Assembly: GCA_035631315.1 (NCBI GenBank)
Contig: DASQIZ010000086.1
Location: forward strand, 1-22,183
Direction: 5' to 3'
Length of the DNA: 22,183 bases
Source of the DNA: 40CM-2-70-7 sp035631315
GTDB lineage: Bacteria; Gemmatimonadota; Gemmatimonadetes; Gemmatimonadales; GWC2-71-9
A program made the position numbers and the translations under genes. Below the pieces are notes generated by a model. That model searched no databases. It was given only the letters and a program-made list of their open reading frames with translations, and had not been told where the DNA came from. Shown piece by piece: positions 13,763 through 21,316 of the stretch (positions are counted from its first letter, which is position 1; each line of letters starts with the position of its first letter).

Positions 13763-14220
13763 AGCTCGTCGATGGCTTGCTCGACCGCTTCAGCGTGTCC
13801 CTTCGGCTTCACCTTCTCGAACACCTTCGCGACCTTGCCGCGCTTGTCGATGACGAACGTGGTGCGCGCGATCCCCATGTAGGTCCGCCCGTACATCGAT
13901 TTCTTCTGCCACACGCCGTACTTCTCGGCGATCGCGTGATCTTCATCCGCCAGCAGCGTGAACGGCAGATCGAACTTCTCCTTGAATTTCTGATGGCTCT
14001 TCACCGAATCGGGCGAGATGCCGAGGATCACGGCCTTGGTGCCCTTGAAGCGGGGGAACGCGTCACGAAACTCGCACGCCTCGACCGTGCATCCGGGCGT
14101 GTCATCCTTCGGATAGAAGTAGAGCACTACCGGACGCCCCTTGAGATCCTTGAGGGACAACTTCTCACCCGAGTCGGTGTCGAGTGAGAACGCGGGCGCG
14201 GACGTTCCAACCGAGACCAT
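13759..14220 (-). CDS. bcp: Thioredoxin-dependent peroxiredoxin, Bcp/PrxQ type
   Basis: The 153-residue enzyme reduces hydrogen and organic peroxides in the cytoplasm using thioredoxin. It shows the thioredoxin-fold core VVLYFYPKDDTPGCTVEACE, with peroxidatic Cys44 and resolving Cys49 spaced as in Bcp/PrxQ. ILGISPDSVKSHQKF and TTFVIDKRGKV are also typical. Two in-frame ATGs exist. The downstream one (14220) is preceded at six bases by AGAGG, whereas the upstream one (14226) would have no spacing, so the shorter form is chosen. The ribosome-binding site overlaps the stop of the patatin gene, so the two are likely cotranscribed. Its TAG and that of the convergent GT4 share the bases CTAG. Confidence 0.93.
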   Translation of the reverse strand: MVSVGTSAPAFSLDTDSGEKLSLKDLKGRPVVLYFYPKDDTPGCTVEACEFRDAFPRFKGTKAVILGISPDSVKSHQKFKEKFDLPFTLLADEDHAIAEKYGVWQKKSMYGRTYMGIARTTFVIDKRGKVAKVFEKVKPKGHAEAVEQAIDEL

Positions 14221-14229
14221 GGTCATCCT

Positions 14230-15309
14230 CTAGGCTTGTGCGCGCTCGGCGGCTTGCGGAGCCGGACGGGCGCTGATGGCGTACGTGGGACAGTGACGGA
14301 TGAAGCCGCCGTCGGCAGGGGACCACTCCTGCTCCGGAGCCGTGACGATCGCCTTGCGGTCGTTGTCGAGCACGAACATGCCCTGCGGCGCCTGCACCAG
14401 GCACTGCCCGCAGCCGATGCAGCGGTCCCGCTCGACGCGGACGACCACGCGCCGCTTGGGGAACACGCCCACCGCCCCCGGTGCGGGCCACTCCGCGGGC
14501 CGGTCGAGCGCCGCGATGGTCGCGCGATATCCCTCCTCCACCAGCTCCCGGAGGTGGCTGAAGGAAAACATTTTGATGTGCGCCACGCGCGGGTGGATGT
14601 AGTAGAGCGGCGGTGTGGACCACTCCCGGAGCCGCAGCTCGAGCAGCGACTGCATCGCGATCTCCGTCGCCCGCGCGAAGACCGACGCGAATCCCTCCTC
14701 CTGCGTGTCCTCTCTCAGGGCCGTCGACGCCGACACATCAACCGCGAGTACCATCCCCCCCGAGACCGCTCGCGCCGCTCCGATGGGGAGATTGTCGGAC
14801 GTCGCGCCATCGACGTAGAAGCGGCCGTTGATCTCGCGCGGCGGGAGCCAGCCGGGGAGCGCGCACGATCCGAAGATCGCGTCCACAAGCGGCGCGTCGT
14901 CGAGGCCGGGCAGACCCCAGAGCACCTGCATCCCGGAGTTGATGTCGACCGTGTTCACGATCACGGGCGGATCGAGATCGGCGAAGGTCGAGTCTCCCAC
15001 CAGGGAGCGGATCAGATGCTCGAGGGGCTCGCGGCGGAAGAGGGCGGGGGAGTGCATGCGCTTGAACGCCATATCGGCATGCGCGACGACGAAGACGTCT
15101 TTCCGCTTCAGCCCAAGGGCCATGTCCTTCAGCTCGGGGACGCTGCGCCCCGCGGCCCAGGCGGCTCCGATCAGTGACCCGACACTGGACCCGATGATAT
15201 GGGACGGACGGAGACCCCGCTCCACCAGCGCTTGTAGTACGCCGATGTGGGCCAGTCCCTTCATGCCGCCCCCGCCCAGGACGAGGGTGAATTCGGTACT
15301 GTCGTTCAC
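14230..15309 (-). CDS. Patatin-like phospholipase fused to a C-terminal [4Fe-4S] ferredoxin domain
   Basis: The 359-residue protein has a complete patatin (RssA-like) lipase domain in residues 7-270: oxyanion-hole motif GGGGMKG (12-18), nucleophile elbow GSSVG with Ser42, and DGA with the dyad Asp167. A linker follows, then a ferredoxin-like module (about 285-347) with Cys297, Cys300 and Cys303 in CIGCGQCLVQAP and Cys340 in HCPTYAI. This is the pattern of single-cluster Bacillus-type [4Fe-4S] ferredoxins. Both active sites look intact. It is probably a cytoplasmic or membrane-associated acyl hydrolase whose activity or partner choice is linked to redox state, but that is inference. The GTG at 15309 was chosen because the domain starts just after it; the ribosome-binding site is weak. 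bcp follows at ten bases. Confidence 0.88.
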   Translation of the reverse strand: MNDSTEFTLVLGGGGMKGLAHIGVLQALVERGLRPSHIIGSSVGSLIGAAWAAGRSVPELKDMALGLKRKDVFVVAHADMAFKRMHSPALFRREPLEHLIRSLVGDSTFADLDPPVIVNTVDINSGMQVLWGLPGLDDAPLVDAIFGSCALPGWLPPREINGRFYVDGATSDNLPIGAARAVSGGMVLAVDVSASTALREDTQEEGFASVFARATEIAMQSLLELRLREWSTPPLYYIHPRVAHIKMFSFSHLRELVEEGYRATIAALDRPAEWPAPGAVGVFPKRRVVVRVERDRCIGCGQCLVQAPQGMFVLDNDRKAIVTAPEQEWSPADGGFIRHCPTYAISARPAPQAAERAQA

Positions 15310-15321
15310 CAGGGTATCCGC

Positions 15322-15351
15322 TTGTTTCGAGAGGTGCTCCCCGGGTAAGGT
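15322..15351 (+). promoter_or_regulatory. Predicted promoter for the class V aminotransferase
   Basis: TTGTTT (15322-15327) and TAAGGT (15346-15351) are 18 bases apart. The expected leader of about 40 bases carries GCGAGG shortly before the ATG at 15397, so this unit looks conventionally leadered. On the opposite strand TACCTT (15353-15348) could be the -10 box for the patatin gene, overlapping this one. Confidence 0.45.
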
Positions 15352-15396
15352 AGAAGAGTCCCCAGCACGTGCGCCACTAGGGCGCGAGGCCGTTTC

Positions 15397-16596
15397 ATGA
15401 CCGACGTCGTTTCTCATCCGACCCGCGTGAAAGCCGTGCGCGAATCCCTGCGCACCTTGCGAGCCACCGAGTTTCCGTGGACCGCGGATACGGTCTATCT
15501 GAACAACGCCTCGATCGGCCCACTGCCCGAACGCACCCGCCGTTACCTCGACCAGTTCAACGCCAAACGCACCGCCCCCCACCTGCTTCCTGACCGCGAC
15601 ATCTTCGCCGGCCTCACGGCCACGCGGGAAGCCGTGGCCCGGCTGATCAACGCCGAGGCGGGGGAGATCGCCCTGGCGACGAACACGACGTATGGGCTGA
15701 ACGTGGCGGCCACGTCGCTGCCGATCGCCGCCGGCGAGGTCGTGCTGGTGTCGGACCGGGAATTCCCTGCCAACATGTATCCGTGGCTGATGCTCGAAAA
15801 GCGCGGGGTCGTCGTCGAAAAGGTGCCGACCACCAAAGAAGGGTGGCCCGACGAATCGCGGATCCTGGAGCGCCTCCGCGATCCCAAAGTACGCGTCCTC
15901 GCCATTTCCTTCGTCCAGTTCTCGAACGGTTTCCGCGCGGACTTGAAGAAGCTGGGCACCGCGGCCCGGGCGAACGGCACCTACGTCGTGGTGGACGGCA
16001 TTCAGGGGGTGGGGAATTCGCCGCTGGACGTCAAGGAAACCCCGGTCGACATCCTCTCCGTCGGCGGTCAGAAGTGGCTGCTGTCGCCCTGGGGGTCGGG
16101 ATTCACGTACGTCCGGAAAGAGCTGATTGCGAAGCTCGAGCCGGCGGTGGTCAGTTGGATGGCGTTCGAAGGGACCGACGACTTTTCGCACCTCGTCGAG
16201 TACAACCCGGTGTTCCGCGACGATGCCCGGCGTTTCGAGATGATCACTCTGCCGTATCAGGACGTGCTGGGCTTCGCGAACTCCCTCGAGCTGATCGAAG
16301 AAGTGGGTCTCCGGAACATCGTCGAGGTCACGCAGTCGCTGCATCAACCGGTGATCAAGTGGGCCGACGAGCACGGCGTGCGGATCGCCTCACCGCGCGA
16401 CGAGCGTCACCGGTCGGCGATTCTCTGTGTGGCCCCACCGAAGGCGACCGAGGCGTTCCATGAAGTGAAGAAGGCCCGCGTCGTCTGCGCGCTCCGCGAG
16501 GGCGCGATCCGGCTCTCGCCGCACTTCTACAACACCGTGGAAGAGATGGAGAAGGTCGTCGAAGTGTTCGACGACATGCTGCACGGGAAGCCGTAA
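15397..16596 (+). CDS. Class V aminotransferase fold PLP enzyme
   Basis: The 399-residue protein is a fold-type I PLP enzyme of the class V group. It shows YLNNASIGPLP near residue 34, ATNTTYGLNVAA, the phosphate and ring contacts EFPANMYPW, VVVDGIQGVG with Asp200 and Gln203, and the Schiff-base Lys226 in SVGGQKWLLSPWGSGF. The C-terminus has CALREGAIRLSPHFYNTVEE. The active-site cysteine loop of SufS/CsdA desulfurases (RTGHHC-like) is not visible, so a cysteine desulfurase is unlikely. The closest general groups are the isopenicillin-N-epimerase-like and kynureninase-like enzymes, and the substrate is unknown. It is a single-gene unit diverging from the patatin gene and converging on tyrS. 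The 56 bases to tyrS contain no obvious terminator. Confidence 0.88.
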   Translation: MTDVVSHPTRVKAVRESLRTLRATEFPWTADTVYLNNASIGPLPERTRRYLDQFNAKRTAPHLLPDRDIFAGLTATREAVARLINAEAGEIALATNTTYGLNVAATSLPIAAGEVVLVSDREFPANMYPWLMLEKRGVVVEKVPTTKEGWPDESRILERLRDPKVRVLAISFVQFSNGFRADLKKLGTAARANGTYVVVDGIQGVGNSPLDVKETPVDILSVGGQKWLLSPWGSGFTYVRKELIAKLEPAVVSWMAFEGTDDFSHLVEYNPVFRDDARRFEMITLPYQDVLGFANSLELIEEVGLRNIVEVTQSLHQPVIKWADEHGVRIASPRDERHRSAILCVAPPKATEAFHEVKKARVVCALREGAIRLSPHFYNTVEEMEKVVEVFDDMLHGKP

Positions 16597-16652
16597 CTCC
16601 GTAGAGACCTCGCTGTCGCCGCCTGTCGTTCCCACCCTCAAGACAGCTACAA

Positions 16653-17906
16653 CTACTTCTTGACCTCGAGTAACGCGTAGTCCTTCTTGCCTTTTCTCAG
16701 CAGGGCGAAGCCCGAAATCCAATCGGCGGCTGCCAGCTTCCGGCTCACGTCGTTCTCTCGCTGCTGATTCAGGTAGATCCCGCCTTGCTCGATTGAGCGG
16801 CGCGCCTCCCCGTTCGATTTCGCGAGTCCCGCCGCCACCACCGCCTCGACCAAGGTCGGCGTCGCCGAAGGTGACTCGGCGGTCGGCACTTCGCCCGCGA
16901 GCACGGCGAACACGCCCGCGGGCGCCTGGTGGGGGTCGAAGTCTCCGAAGAGCACCTGCGAGGCGCTCATGACGCTCGCGAGCGCGTCCTTCCCGTGGAC
17001 CATCTCGGTGACTTGCTTGGCGAGGGTGGTCTGCGCCGCGCGTGCCCCGGGGTTGCTCTTCATCTCCTGCTCGAGCGATTCGATGTTCTTCTGCTCGAGG
17101 AAGGTGAAGGTCTTGAGGTACCCAATCACGTCGCGGTCATCCGTATTCAGCCAGAACTGGTAAAACCGGTACGGCGACGTCATCTCCGGATCGAGCCAGA
17201 TGGACTCGCCTTCCGACTTGCCGAACTTCGCGCCCGAGGCCGTGGTGATGAGCGGCGCGACGAGCGCGTGGGCTTCGCCCCCCTCGATCCGCCGGATGAG
17301 GTCGACGCCCGCCGTGATGTTCCCCCACTGGTCCGATCCGCCGACTTGCAGACTGCAGCGTTGTTCCCGGAACAGATGCAGGAAATCGTACGACTGCAGC
17401 AGCATGTAGCTGAATTCGGTGTATGACAGGCCGCCCTCGAGACGGGCCTGAACCGATTCCTTCTGGAGCATCACGTTGACCGTGAAGTGCTTGCCGATGT
17501 CCCGCAGAAAGTCCACGAGCTTCTGCTCGACCAGCCACTTGGCGTTGTCGAGCAGCAGGGCCGAGGACGGACCGGGATCGAAATTAAGGAATCGTGCCAT
17601 CTGGTCGCGCTGGCGCTGGAGGTTCGCGCGGATCTGCTCCCTGGAGAGCAGGGGACGTTCGCTGCGCTTCCCTGAGGGATCGCCGATCAGGCCGGTGCCG
17701 CCCCCCATCAGGGCGATGGGGCGGTGCCCCGCGCGCTGGAGCTGCGCGAGGAGCATGATGGGCATCAGGTTGCCGACTTGCAGGGACGGCGCGGTGGGAT
17801 CGAAGCCGCAATACGCGGTGCGCGAGTCCCCGGCCAGGTGTTCCGCTAGCTGGGGGGTCGCGTCGTGCACGAATCCGCGCCAGCGGAGATCGTCGAGGAG
17901 CGTCAT
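16653..17906 (-). CDS. tyrS: Tyrosine--tRNA ligase
   Basis: The 417-residue class I synthetase charges tRNA-Tyr. Visible elements are the Rossmann start TAYCGFDPTAPSLQVGNL (residues 30-47), GGGTGLIGDPSGK, the tyrosine-binding LLQSYDFLHL and LQVGGSDQWGNI, the KMSKS-equivalent KFGKS (227-231), and a C-terminal S4 RNA-binding domain (about 350-417, TLVEAVVAAGLAKSNGEARR). The HIGH signature reads QVGN: the first histidine is glutamine (Gln43, codon CAA). The start is ATG 17906; the frame is open upstream, but homology begins here and a promoter lies just before. TACGAT is ten bases before the ATG with TTGCCA 17 bases further, so only about three leader bases are expected. Confidence 0.95.
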   Translation of the reverse strand: MTLLDDLRWRGFVHDATPQLAEHLAGDSRTAYCGFDPTAPSLQVGNLMPIMLLAQLQRAGHRPIALMGGGTGLIGDPSGKRSERPLLSREQIRANLQRQRDQMARFLNFDPGPSSALLLDNAKWLVEQKLVDFLRDIGKHFTVNVMLQKESVQARLEGGLSYTEFSYMLLQSYDFLHLFREQRCSLQVGGSDQWGNITAGVDLIRRIEGGEAHALVAPLITTASGAKFGKSEGESIWLDPEMTSPYRFYQFWLNTDDRDVIGYLKTFTFLEQKNIESLEQEMKSNPGARAAQTTLAKQVTEMVHGKDALASVMSASQVLFGDFDPHQAPAGVFAVLAGEVPTAESPSATPTLVEAVVAAGLAKSNGEARRSIEQGGIYLNQQRENDVSRKLAAADWISGFALLRKGKKDYALLEVKK

Positions 17907-17916
17907 ACCGACGCGA

Positions 17917-17945
17917 ATCGTAAGAGCGACCCCTGGAGGTGGCAA
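17917..17945 (-). promoter_or_regulatory. Predicted tyrS promoter with very short leader
   Basis: On the minus strand TTGCCA (17945-17940) and TACGAT (17922-17917) are 17 bases apart, the best-matched promoter of the window. The ATG at 17906 is ten bases beyond the -10, leaving about three leader bases and no ribosome-binding site. Confidence 0.6.
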
Positions 17946-17962
17946 GCGCTTCCCCCCGTCAG

Positions 17963-17968
17963 TAGGTT
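17963..17968 (+). promoter_or_regulatory. Predicted -10 box for the PBP gene
   Basis: TAGGTT lies 11 bases before the ATG at 17980; the sequence between has no ribosome-binding site. A weak -35 (TGGCAA, 17940-17945) at 17 bases is the complement of the tyrS -35 box, so the two divergent promoters would share these bases. Confidence 0.4.
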
Positions 17969-17979
17969 GTTAAACCACG

Positions 17980-20112
17980 ATGGCCGCTCCTTTTCCTTCT
18001 GTTCCCGCCTGGTGGCCGCGTTCGCTGACCCGGGGCCGCGTTATCCTGATCGCGTTGATCGGCTGCTTCTTCGCGGCCGGCACCGCCTTCGGCGCCTGGA
18101 CCCGGGTGTGCGCGGGGACGCGCTGTCCCTCGATTTCCCGACTGGGCCCCGGGAAGGGTCCGTCGCAATCGGCGAAGGTTTACGCCGCTGATGGCCGCCT
18201 GATTGCCGAGTTGGGACTCGAACGCCGCACTGTGCTCCCGCTGAGCGAAATCCCGCTCTTCGTCAGGCAGGCGTTCATTGCCACCGAAGACAAGCGGTTC
18301 TACAAGCACCACGGCATCGACTATTGGCGGATCCTCGGTGCCCTGAAGGCCAACGTCATGACCCTGGGCTATAGCCAGGGATTCTCCACCATCACGATGC
18401 AGCTGGCCCGGAACGTGTTCACGGATCAGATCTCCCGGGACAAGACGCTCACCCGCAAGCTGAAGGAAGCGCGGGTGGCGGTCGAGATCGAGCACAACTT
18501 CCCCAAAGACACGATTCTCGAGCTCTATCTCAATCAGATCGACCTCGGCTCGGGCTCCCACGGGGTCGAAGCGGCCTCGCAGGTCTACTTCGGAAAGTCG
18601 GCGAAGGACCTGAACGTCGCGGAAGCGGCGACCCTCGCGGCGCTTCCCAAGGCGCCCGCGTCCTACAATCCGCGGCTCCACCCGGATCGCTCGGTGCGCC
18701 GGCGCAATGTGGTGCTCGACCTGATGCGCGATCAGGGATTCATCACGCCTGAAGACGCGGAGCTGTGGAAGGCGTACCCGCTGGTCCTGACCAACAATCG
18801 CACCAACTACGGCGACGTCGCGCCGTACTTCGTGGAATGGATCCGCCAGACGCTGGAAGCCCAGTTCGGCCAGCAGCTGTACACCGGCGGGCTCCGGGTC
18901 CACACCACCCTCGACCTCGACATGCAGGATGCCGCTGAGCGGGCGATCGAGAATCAGCTCGAGAATATCGAGTCGGGCGCCTACGCCAAGTTCCCTGGCA
19001 AGACCTACCGCGACGTCCTCGAAAACCAGAAGGCGGCCGGCGAAAACTCCAGCGGGTTCACGCAGTACCTCCAGGGAGCGCTGGTCTCTCTCGACGTACA
19101 TTCCGGCGCCATTCTGGCCATGGTGGGTGGACGGGATTTCGACGACTCGAAGTACAACCGCGTCACGCAGGCCCTCCGGCAGGCGGGGTCGACGTTCAAG
19201 CCGTTCGTGTACTCCGCGGCGATCCGCGCCGGCCATCCGGTGACGGAGATCCTGGACGACACACCGTTGTCTCAGCCCATCCTCCAGAAAGACAGCCAGC
19301 CCTGGAATCCGAAGGACGACGACGATTCCACCTGGGGTGCCATTCCCATGCGGCGCGCGCTCTATGGCTCGCGGAACCTGGCCACCATCAAGTTGGGCAT
19401 GTCCCTCGGCGAACAAACGGTGATCGGGGAAGCGCGCCGGTACGGCCTCACCACGCCCATCCCGAATGTTCCATCCATTCACATCGGCTCGGCGGCCGTG
19501 CGCCCGCTCGAAATGGCGTCGGCGTATACGTCGTTCGCGACGTTGGGGACGCGATCGGCCGCGTACGGCATCGACTACGTGGAAGACGCGAAGGGCAACG
19601 TGCTCATGCGCTCGTCGCCCGACCGCACGGCGGTGATGGACAGCTCGCACACGTGGCTGATGGTGGACATGATGAAGGACGTGGTCCGGCGCGGCACCGC
19701 GGCCAGCGCGGTGTGGGGATCGGGATTCACCATCCCGGCCGCCGGCAAGACGGGCACGACCGACACGTATACGGACGCCTGGTTCATCGGCTACACGCCG
19801 CAGATCGTCACGGCGGTGTGGGTCGGGTATGACCTGCTCCAGCCGATTCTCCCCCACAACGCCGGTGGTGGCCGCATGGCGGCGCCGGCGTGGACGGCGA
19901 TGATGAAGGACGTCTACGACCGCCGTCCCGCGCCCGCCGACTGGCCGCGCCCCGATTCGCTGATCACCCGCGAAGTCGACTGGTCGAACGGCTTCCTGGC
20001 GACGCCATTCTGTCCCGATTCGTTGCACCATTGGGACTGGTTCTATCCTGGCACCGAGCCCACCAAGCTGTGCCCGGTCCACTCGGGGCTCGGCACCGGC
20101 ATCAACCCCTGA
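17980..20112 (+). CDS. Class A penicillin-binding protein (PBP1A-type transglycosylase/transpeptidase)
   Basis: The 710-residue bifunctional enzyme polymerises lipid II and cross-links peptidoglycan in the periplasm. A short cytoplasmic tail precedes one membrane anchor (about residues 20-41). The GT51 domain follows with catalytic Glu103 in ATEDKRFYKHHGID and GFSTITMQLARNVF. The transpeptidase domain has STFK (Ser404, Lys407), SRN (464-466) and KTGTTD (590-595). A C-terminal pair of cysteines (FCPDSLHH and LCPVHSG) may form a disulfide. Length is close to other PBP1 proteins, without an OB insertion that I can recognise. The start ATG has no ribosome-binding site and a TAGGTT box 11 bases upstream. 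Its TGA overlaps the apparent CTG start of the amidohydrolase, so the two are probably coupled. Confidence 0.93.
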   Translation: MAAPFPSVPAWWPRSLTRGRVILIALIGCFFAAGTAFGAWTRVCAGTRCPSISRLGPGKGPSQSAKVYAADGRLIAELGLERRTVLPLSEIPLFVRQAFIATEDKRFYKHHGIDYWRILGALKANVMTLGYSQGFSTITMQLARNVFTDQISRDKTLTRKLKEARVAVEIEHNFPKDTILELYLNQIDLGSGSHGVEAASQVYFGKSAKDLNVAEAATLAALPKAPASYNPRLHPDRSVRRRNVVLDLMRDQGFITPEDAELWKAYPLVLTNNRTNYGDVAPYFVEWIRQTLEAQFGQQLYTGGLRVHTTLDLDMQDAAERAIENQLENIESGAYAKFPGKTYRDVLENQKAAGENSSGFTQYLQGALVSLDVHSGAILAMVGGRDFDDSKYNRVTQALRQAGSTFKPFVYSAAIRAGHPVTEILDDTPLSQPILQKDSQPWNPKDDDDSTWGAIPMRRALYGSRNLATIKLGMSLGEQTVIGEARRYGLTTPIPNVPSIHIGSAAVRPLEMASAYTSFATLGTRSAAYGIDYVEDAKGNVLMRSSPDRTAVMDSSHTWLMVDMMKDVVRRGTAASAVWGSGFTIPAAGKTGTTDTYTDAWFIGYTPQIVTAVWVGYDLLQPILPHNAGGGRMAAPAWTAMMKDVYDRRPAPADWPRPDSLITREVDWSNGFLATPFCPDSLHHWDWFYPGTEPTKLCPVHSGLGTGINP

Positions 20113-21296
20113 GCACGCTCCGGATTCGCGCGGGGCGCGTACACCCCGTTACGGCGCCACCCATCGAGGACGGCGCCGTTCTTGTCGGGGATGACGGAAG
20201 AATCATCGGGGTCGGCCCCCACTCCCGAATCCCCAATCCCCCCGGGACGGAGTCTCTGGAATTCGGGGATGCCGAGCTGGTGCCGGGTTTCGTCAACACC
20301 CACACGCATCTCGAGCTGACGCATCTGATCGGCAAGAACGACCCTGAGCAATCGTTCCCGCGATGGATCCGCCGTGTTCGCGCGCTCAAGGAAGAGACCA
20401 CCGCCGAGCAGTTCGACGCGGCGGCGGAGCAGGGGCTCCGCGACTGCTGGGCGCAGGGCGTCACCTGCGTTGCCGACACGGGAGATTCCGGCGCGGCGAT
20501 TCGCGCGCTCTTCCGGTTGGGTGGACGTGGCCTTGCCTATCACGAGGTCTTCGGCCCCGACCCCGCACAGCTCGACGCGAGCCTCGAGGCACTGAAGAAG
20601 AAGGTGTACGAGCTCCGGCGCTTTACTTCATTCCATGCCGGCCTCGGCGTTTCTCCCCACGCGCCCTACACCGTCAGCGCGCCGCTCTACCGGGCGGTCG
20701 CGGAATACGCCCTGCGCGATGGGCTGCCGATCGCCGTCCACCTGGCGGAGTCGAAGGAGGAAACGGCCTTCGTGCGGGATGGTGAGGGGCCCTTCGCCGC
20801 CGCCTGGGGAGACCGGGCGATCCCGGTCGAAGCCCACCGCATGTCACCCGTTCAGTTCCTCCATTCCCTCGGCGTCCTGCGGATCGGGACGCTGTGTATT
20901 CACACCGTCCAACTGGATGCGGAGGACATCGACATGCTGGCCGGGAGCCACGTCGGGGTTGCGCACTGCCCCCTGTCGAACCGCGCCCACGGCCACGGTA
21001 CCGCCCCCCTCGCCGAATTACGGAAGGCGGGAGTGGCCGTCGGGCTCGGCACCGACTCGGTGGTCAGCGTCGGGTCACTGGATCTGTGGGCAGAGGCGAT
21101 AGCCGCGGGGCTCGAGGGGGAGGACGCGCTCCGCGTGCTGACTATCGAGGGCGCCCGCGCGCTCTGCATGGAAAAGGTGGTTGGGTCGCTGGAAGCCGGA
21201 AAGCAGGGAGATGTTGCGGTGTTCGCCGCCTTCCCGTCGAACCGTCTAACCGCCTTGGCGACTATCGTCTCCGGCCGCATCGTCTATCAGGCGTGA
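20109..21296 (+). CDS. Amidohydrolase family protein (chlorohydrolase/deaminase-like); apparent CTG start
   Basis: The 395-residue metal-dependent hydrolase has the composite-domain start STLRIRAGRVHPV, then GFVNTHTHLELTH with metal ligands His65 and His67, VHLAES (His211), IHTVQLD (His265) and GLGTDSVVSV (Asp316). This is the layout of TRZ/ATZ-type deaminases. A HLAES...GPF pattern and THLEL are reminiscent of aminofutalosine deaminases of the alternative menaquinone pathway, but this is a guess from general knowledge. No ATG, GTG or TTG lies between the PBP stop and residue 58, a GTG that is too late. The CTG at 20109, overlapping the PBP TGA (CTGA), fits the family start exactly. A GTG at 20070 inside the PBP gene is the conventional alternative, giving 13 extra unlikely residues. 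Confidence 0.85.
   Translation: MSTLRIRAGRVHPVTAPPIEDGAVLVGDDGRIIGVGPHSRIPNPPGTESLEFGDAELVPGFVNTHTHLELTHLIGKNDPEQSFPRWIRRVRALKEETTAEQFDAAAEQGLRDCWAQGVTCVADTGDSGAAIRALFRLGGRGLAYHEVFGPDPAQLDASLEALKKKVYELRRFTSFHAGLGVSPHAPYTVSAPLYRAVAEYALRDGLPIAVHLAESKEETAFVRDGEGPFAAAWGDRAIPVEAHRMSPVQFLHSLGVLRIGTLCIHTVQLDAEDIDMLAGSHVGVAHCPLSNRAHGHGTAPLAELRKAGVAVGLGTDSVVSVGSLDLWAEAIAAGLEGEDALRVLTIEGARALCMEKVVGSLEAGKQGDVAVFAAFPSNRLTALATIVSGRIVYQA
20223..20243 (+). repeat. Three degenerate heptamers (TCCCSAA) inside the amidohydrolase gene
   Basis: TCCCGAA, TCCCCAA and TCCCCCC run in tandem and encode a Pro/Asn loop (SRIPNPPG) between beta strands of the N-terminal domain. CCCGAAT (20224-20230) also has an inverted copy ATTCGGG at 20261-20267. 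It could be a small slipped-strand expansion in a tolerant loop. Confidence 0.4.
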
Positions 21297-21302
21297 GAGG
21301 GA

Positions 21303-21308
21303 TACATT
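21303..21308 (+). promoter_or_regulatory. Predicted -10 box for argR, leaderless spacing
   Basis: TACATT lies eight bases before the argR ATG at 21317, the same spacing as for the lipoprotein and porX. No ribosome-binding site and no clear -35 are seen; argR could also be read through from the amidohydrolase, which ends 20 bases upstream. Confidence 0.4.
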
Positions 21309-21316
21309 TCCCCGCG

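Noticed and set aside
14221..14226. First ATG of bcp at 14226
   Set aside because: AGAGG abuts it with no spacing, but is six bases before the ATG at 14220, and family members start near the second.
15310..16374. Upstream extension of the patatin frame
   Set aside because: It runs antisense through the aminotransferase gene with shadow composition; the patatin domain begins just after GTG 15309.
15397..16596. SufS/CsdA cysteine desulfurase identity for the class V enzyme
   Set aside because: The desulfurase active-site cysteine loop is not visible; the C-terminus has an LREGxIRLSPHFYNT pattern instead.
16597..16652. Bidirectional terminator between the aminotransferase and tyrS
   Set aside because: I found no convincing GC stem with a T-run in these 56 bases.
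17959..20082. 707-residue open frame on the minus strand opposite the PBP gene
   Set aside because: The plus-strand PBP has all catalytic motifs in order; the antisense frame shows only biased shadow composition.
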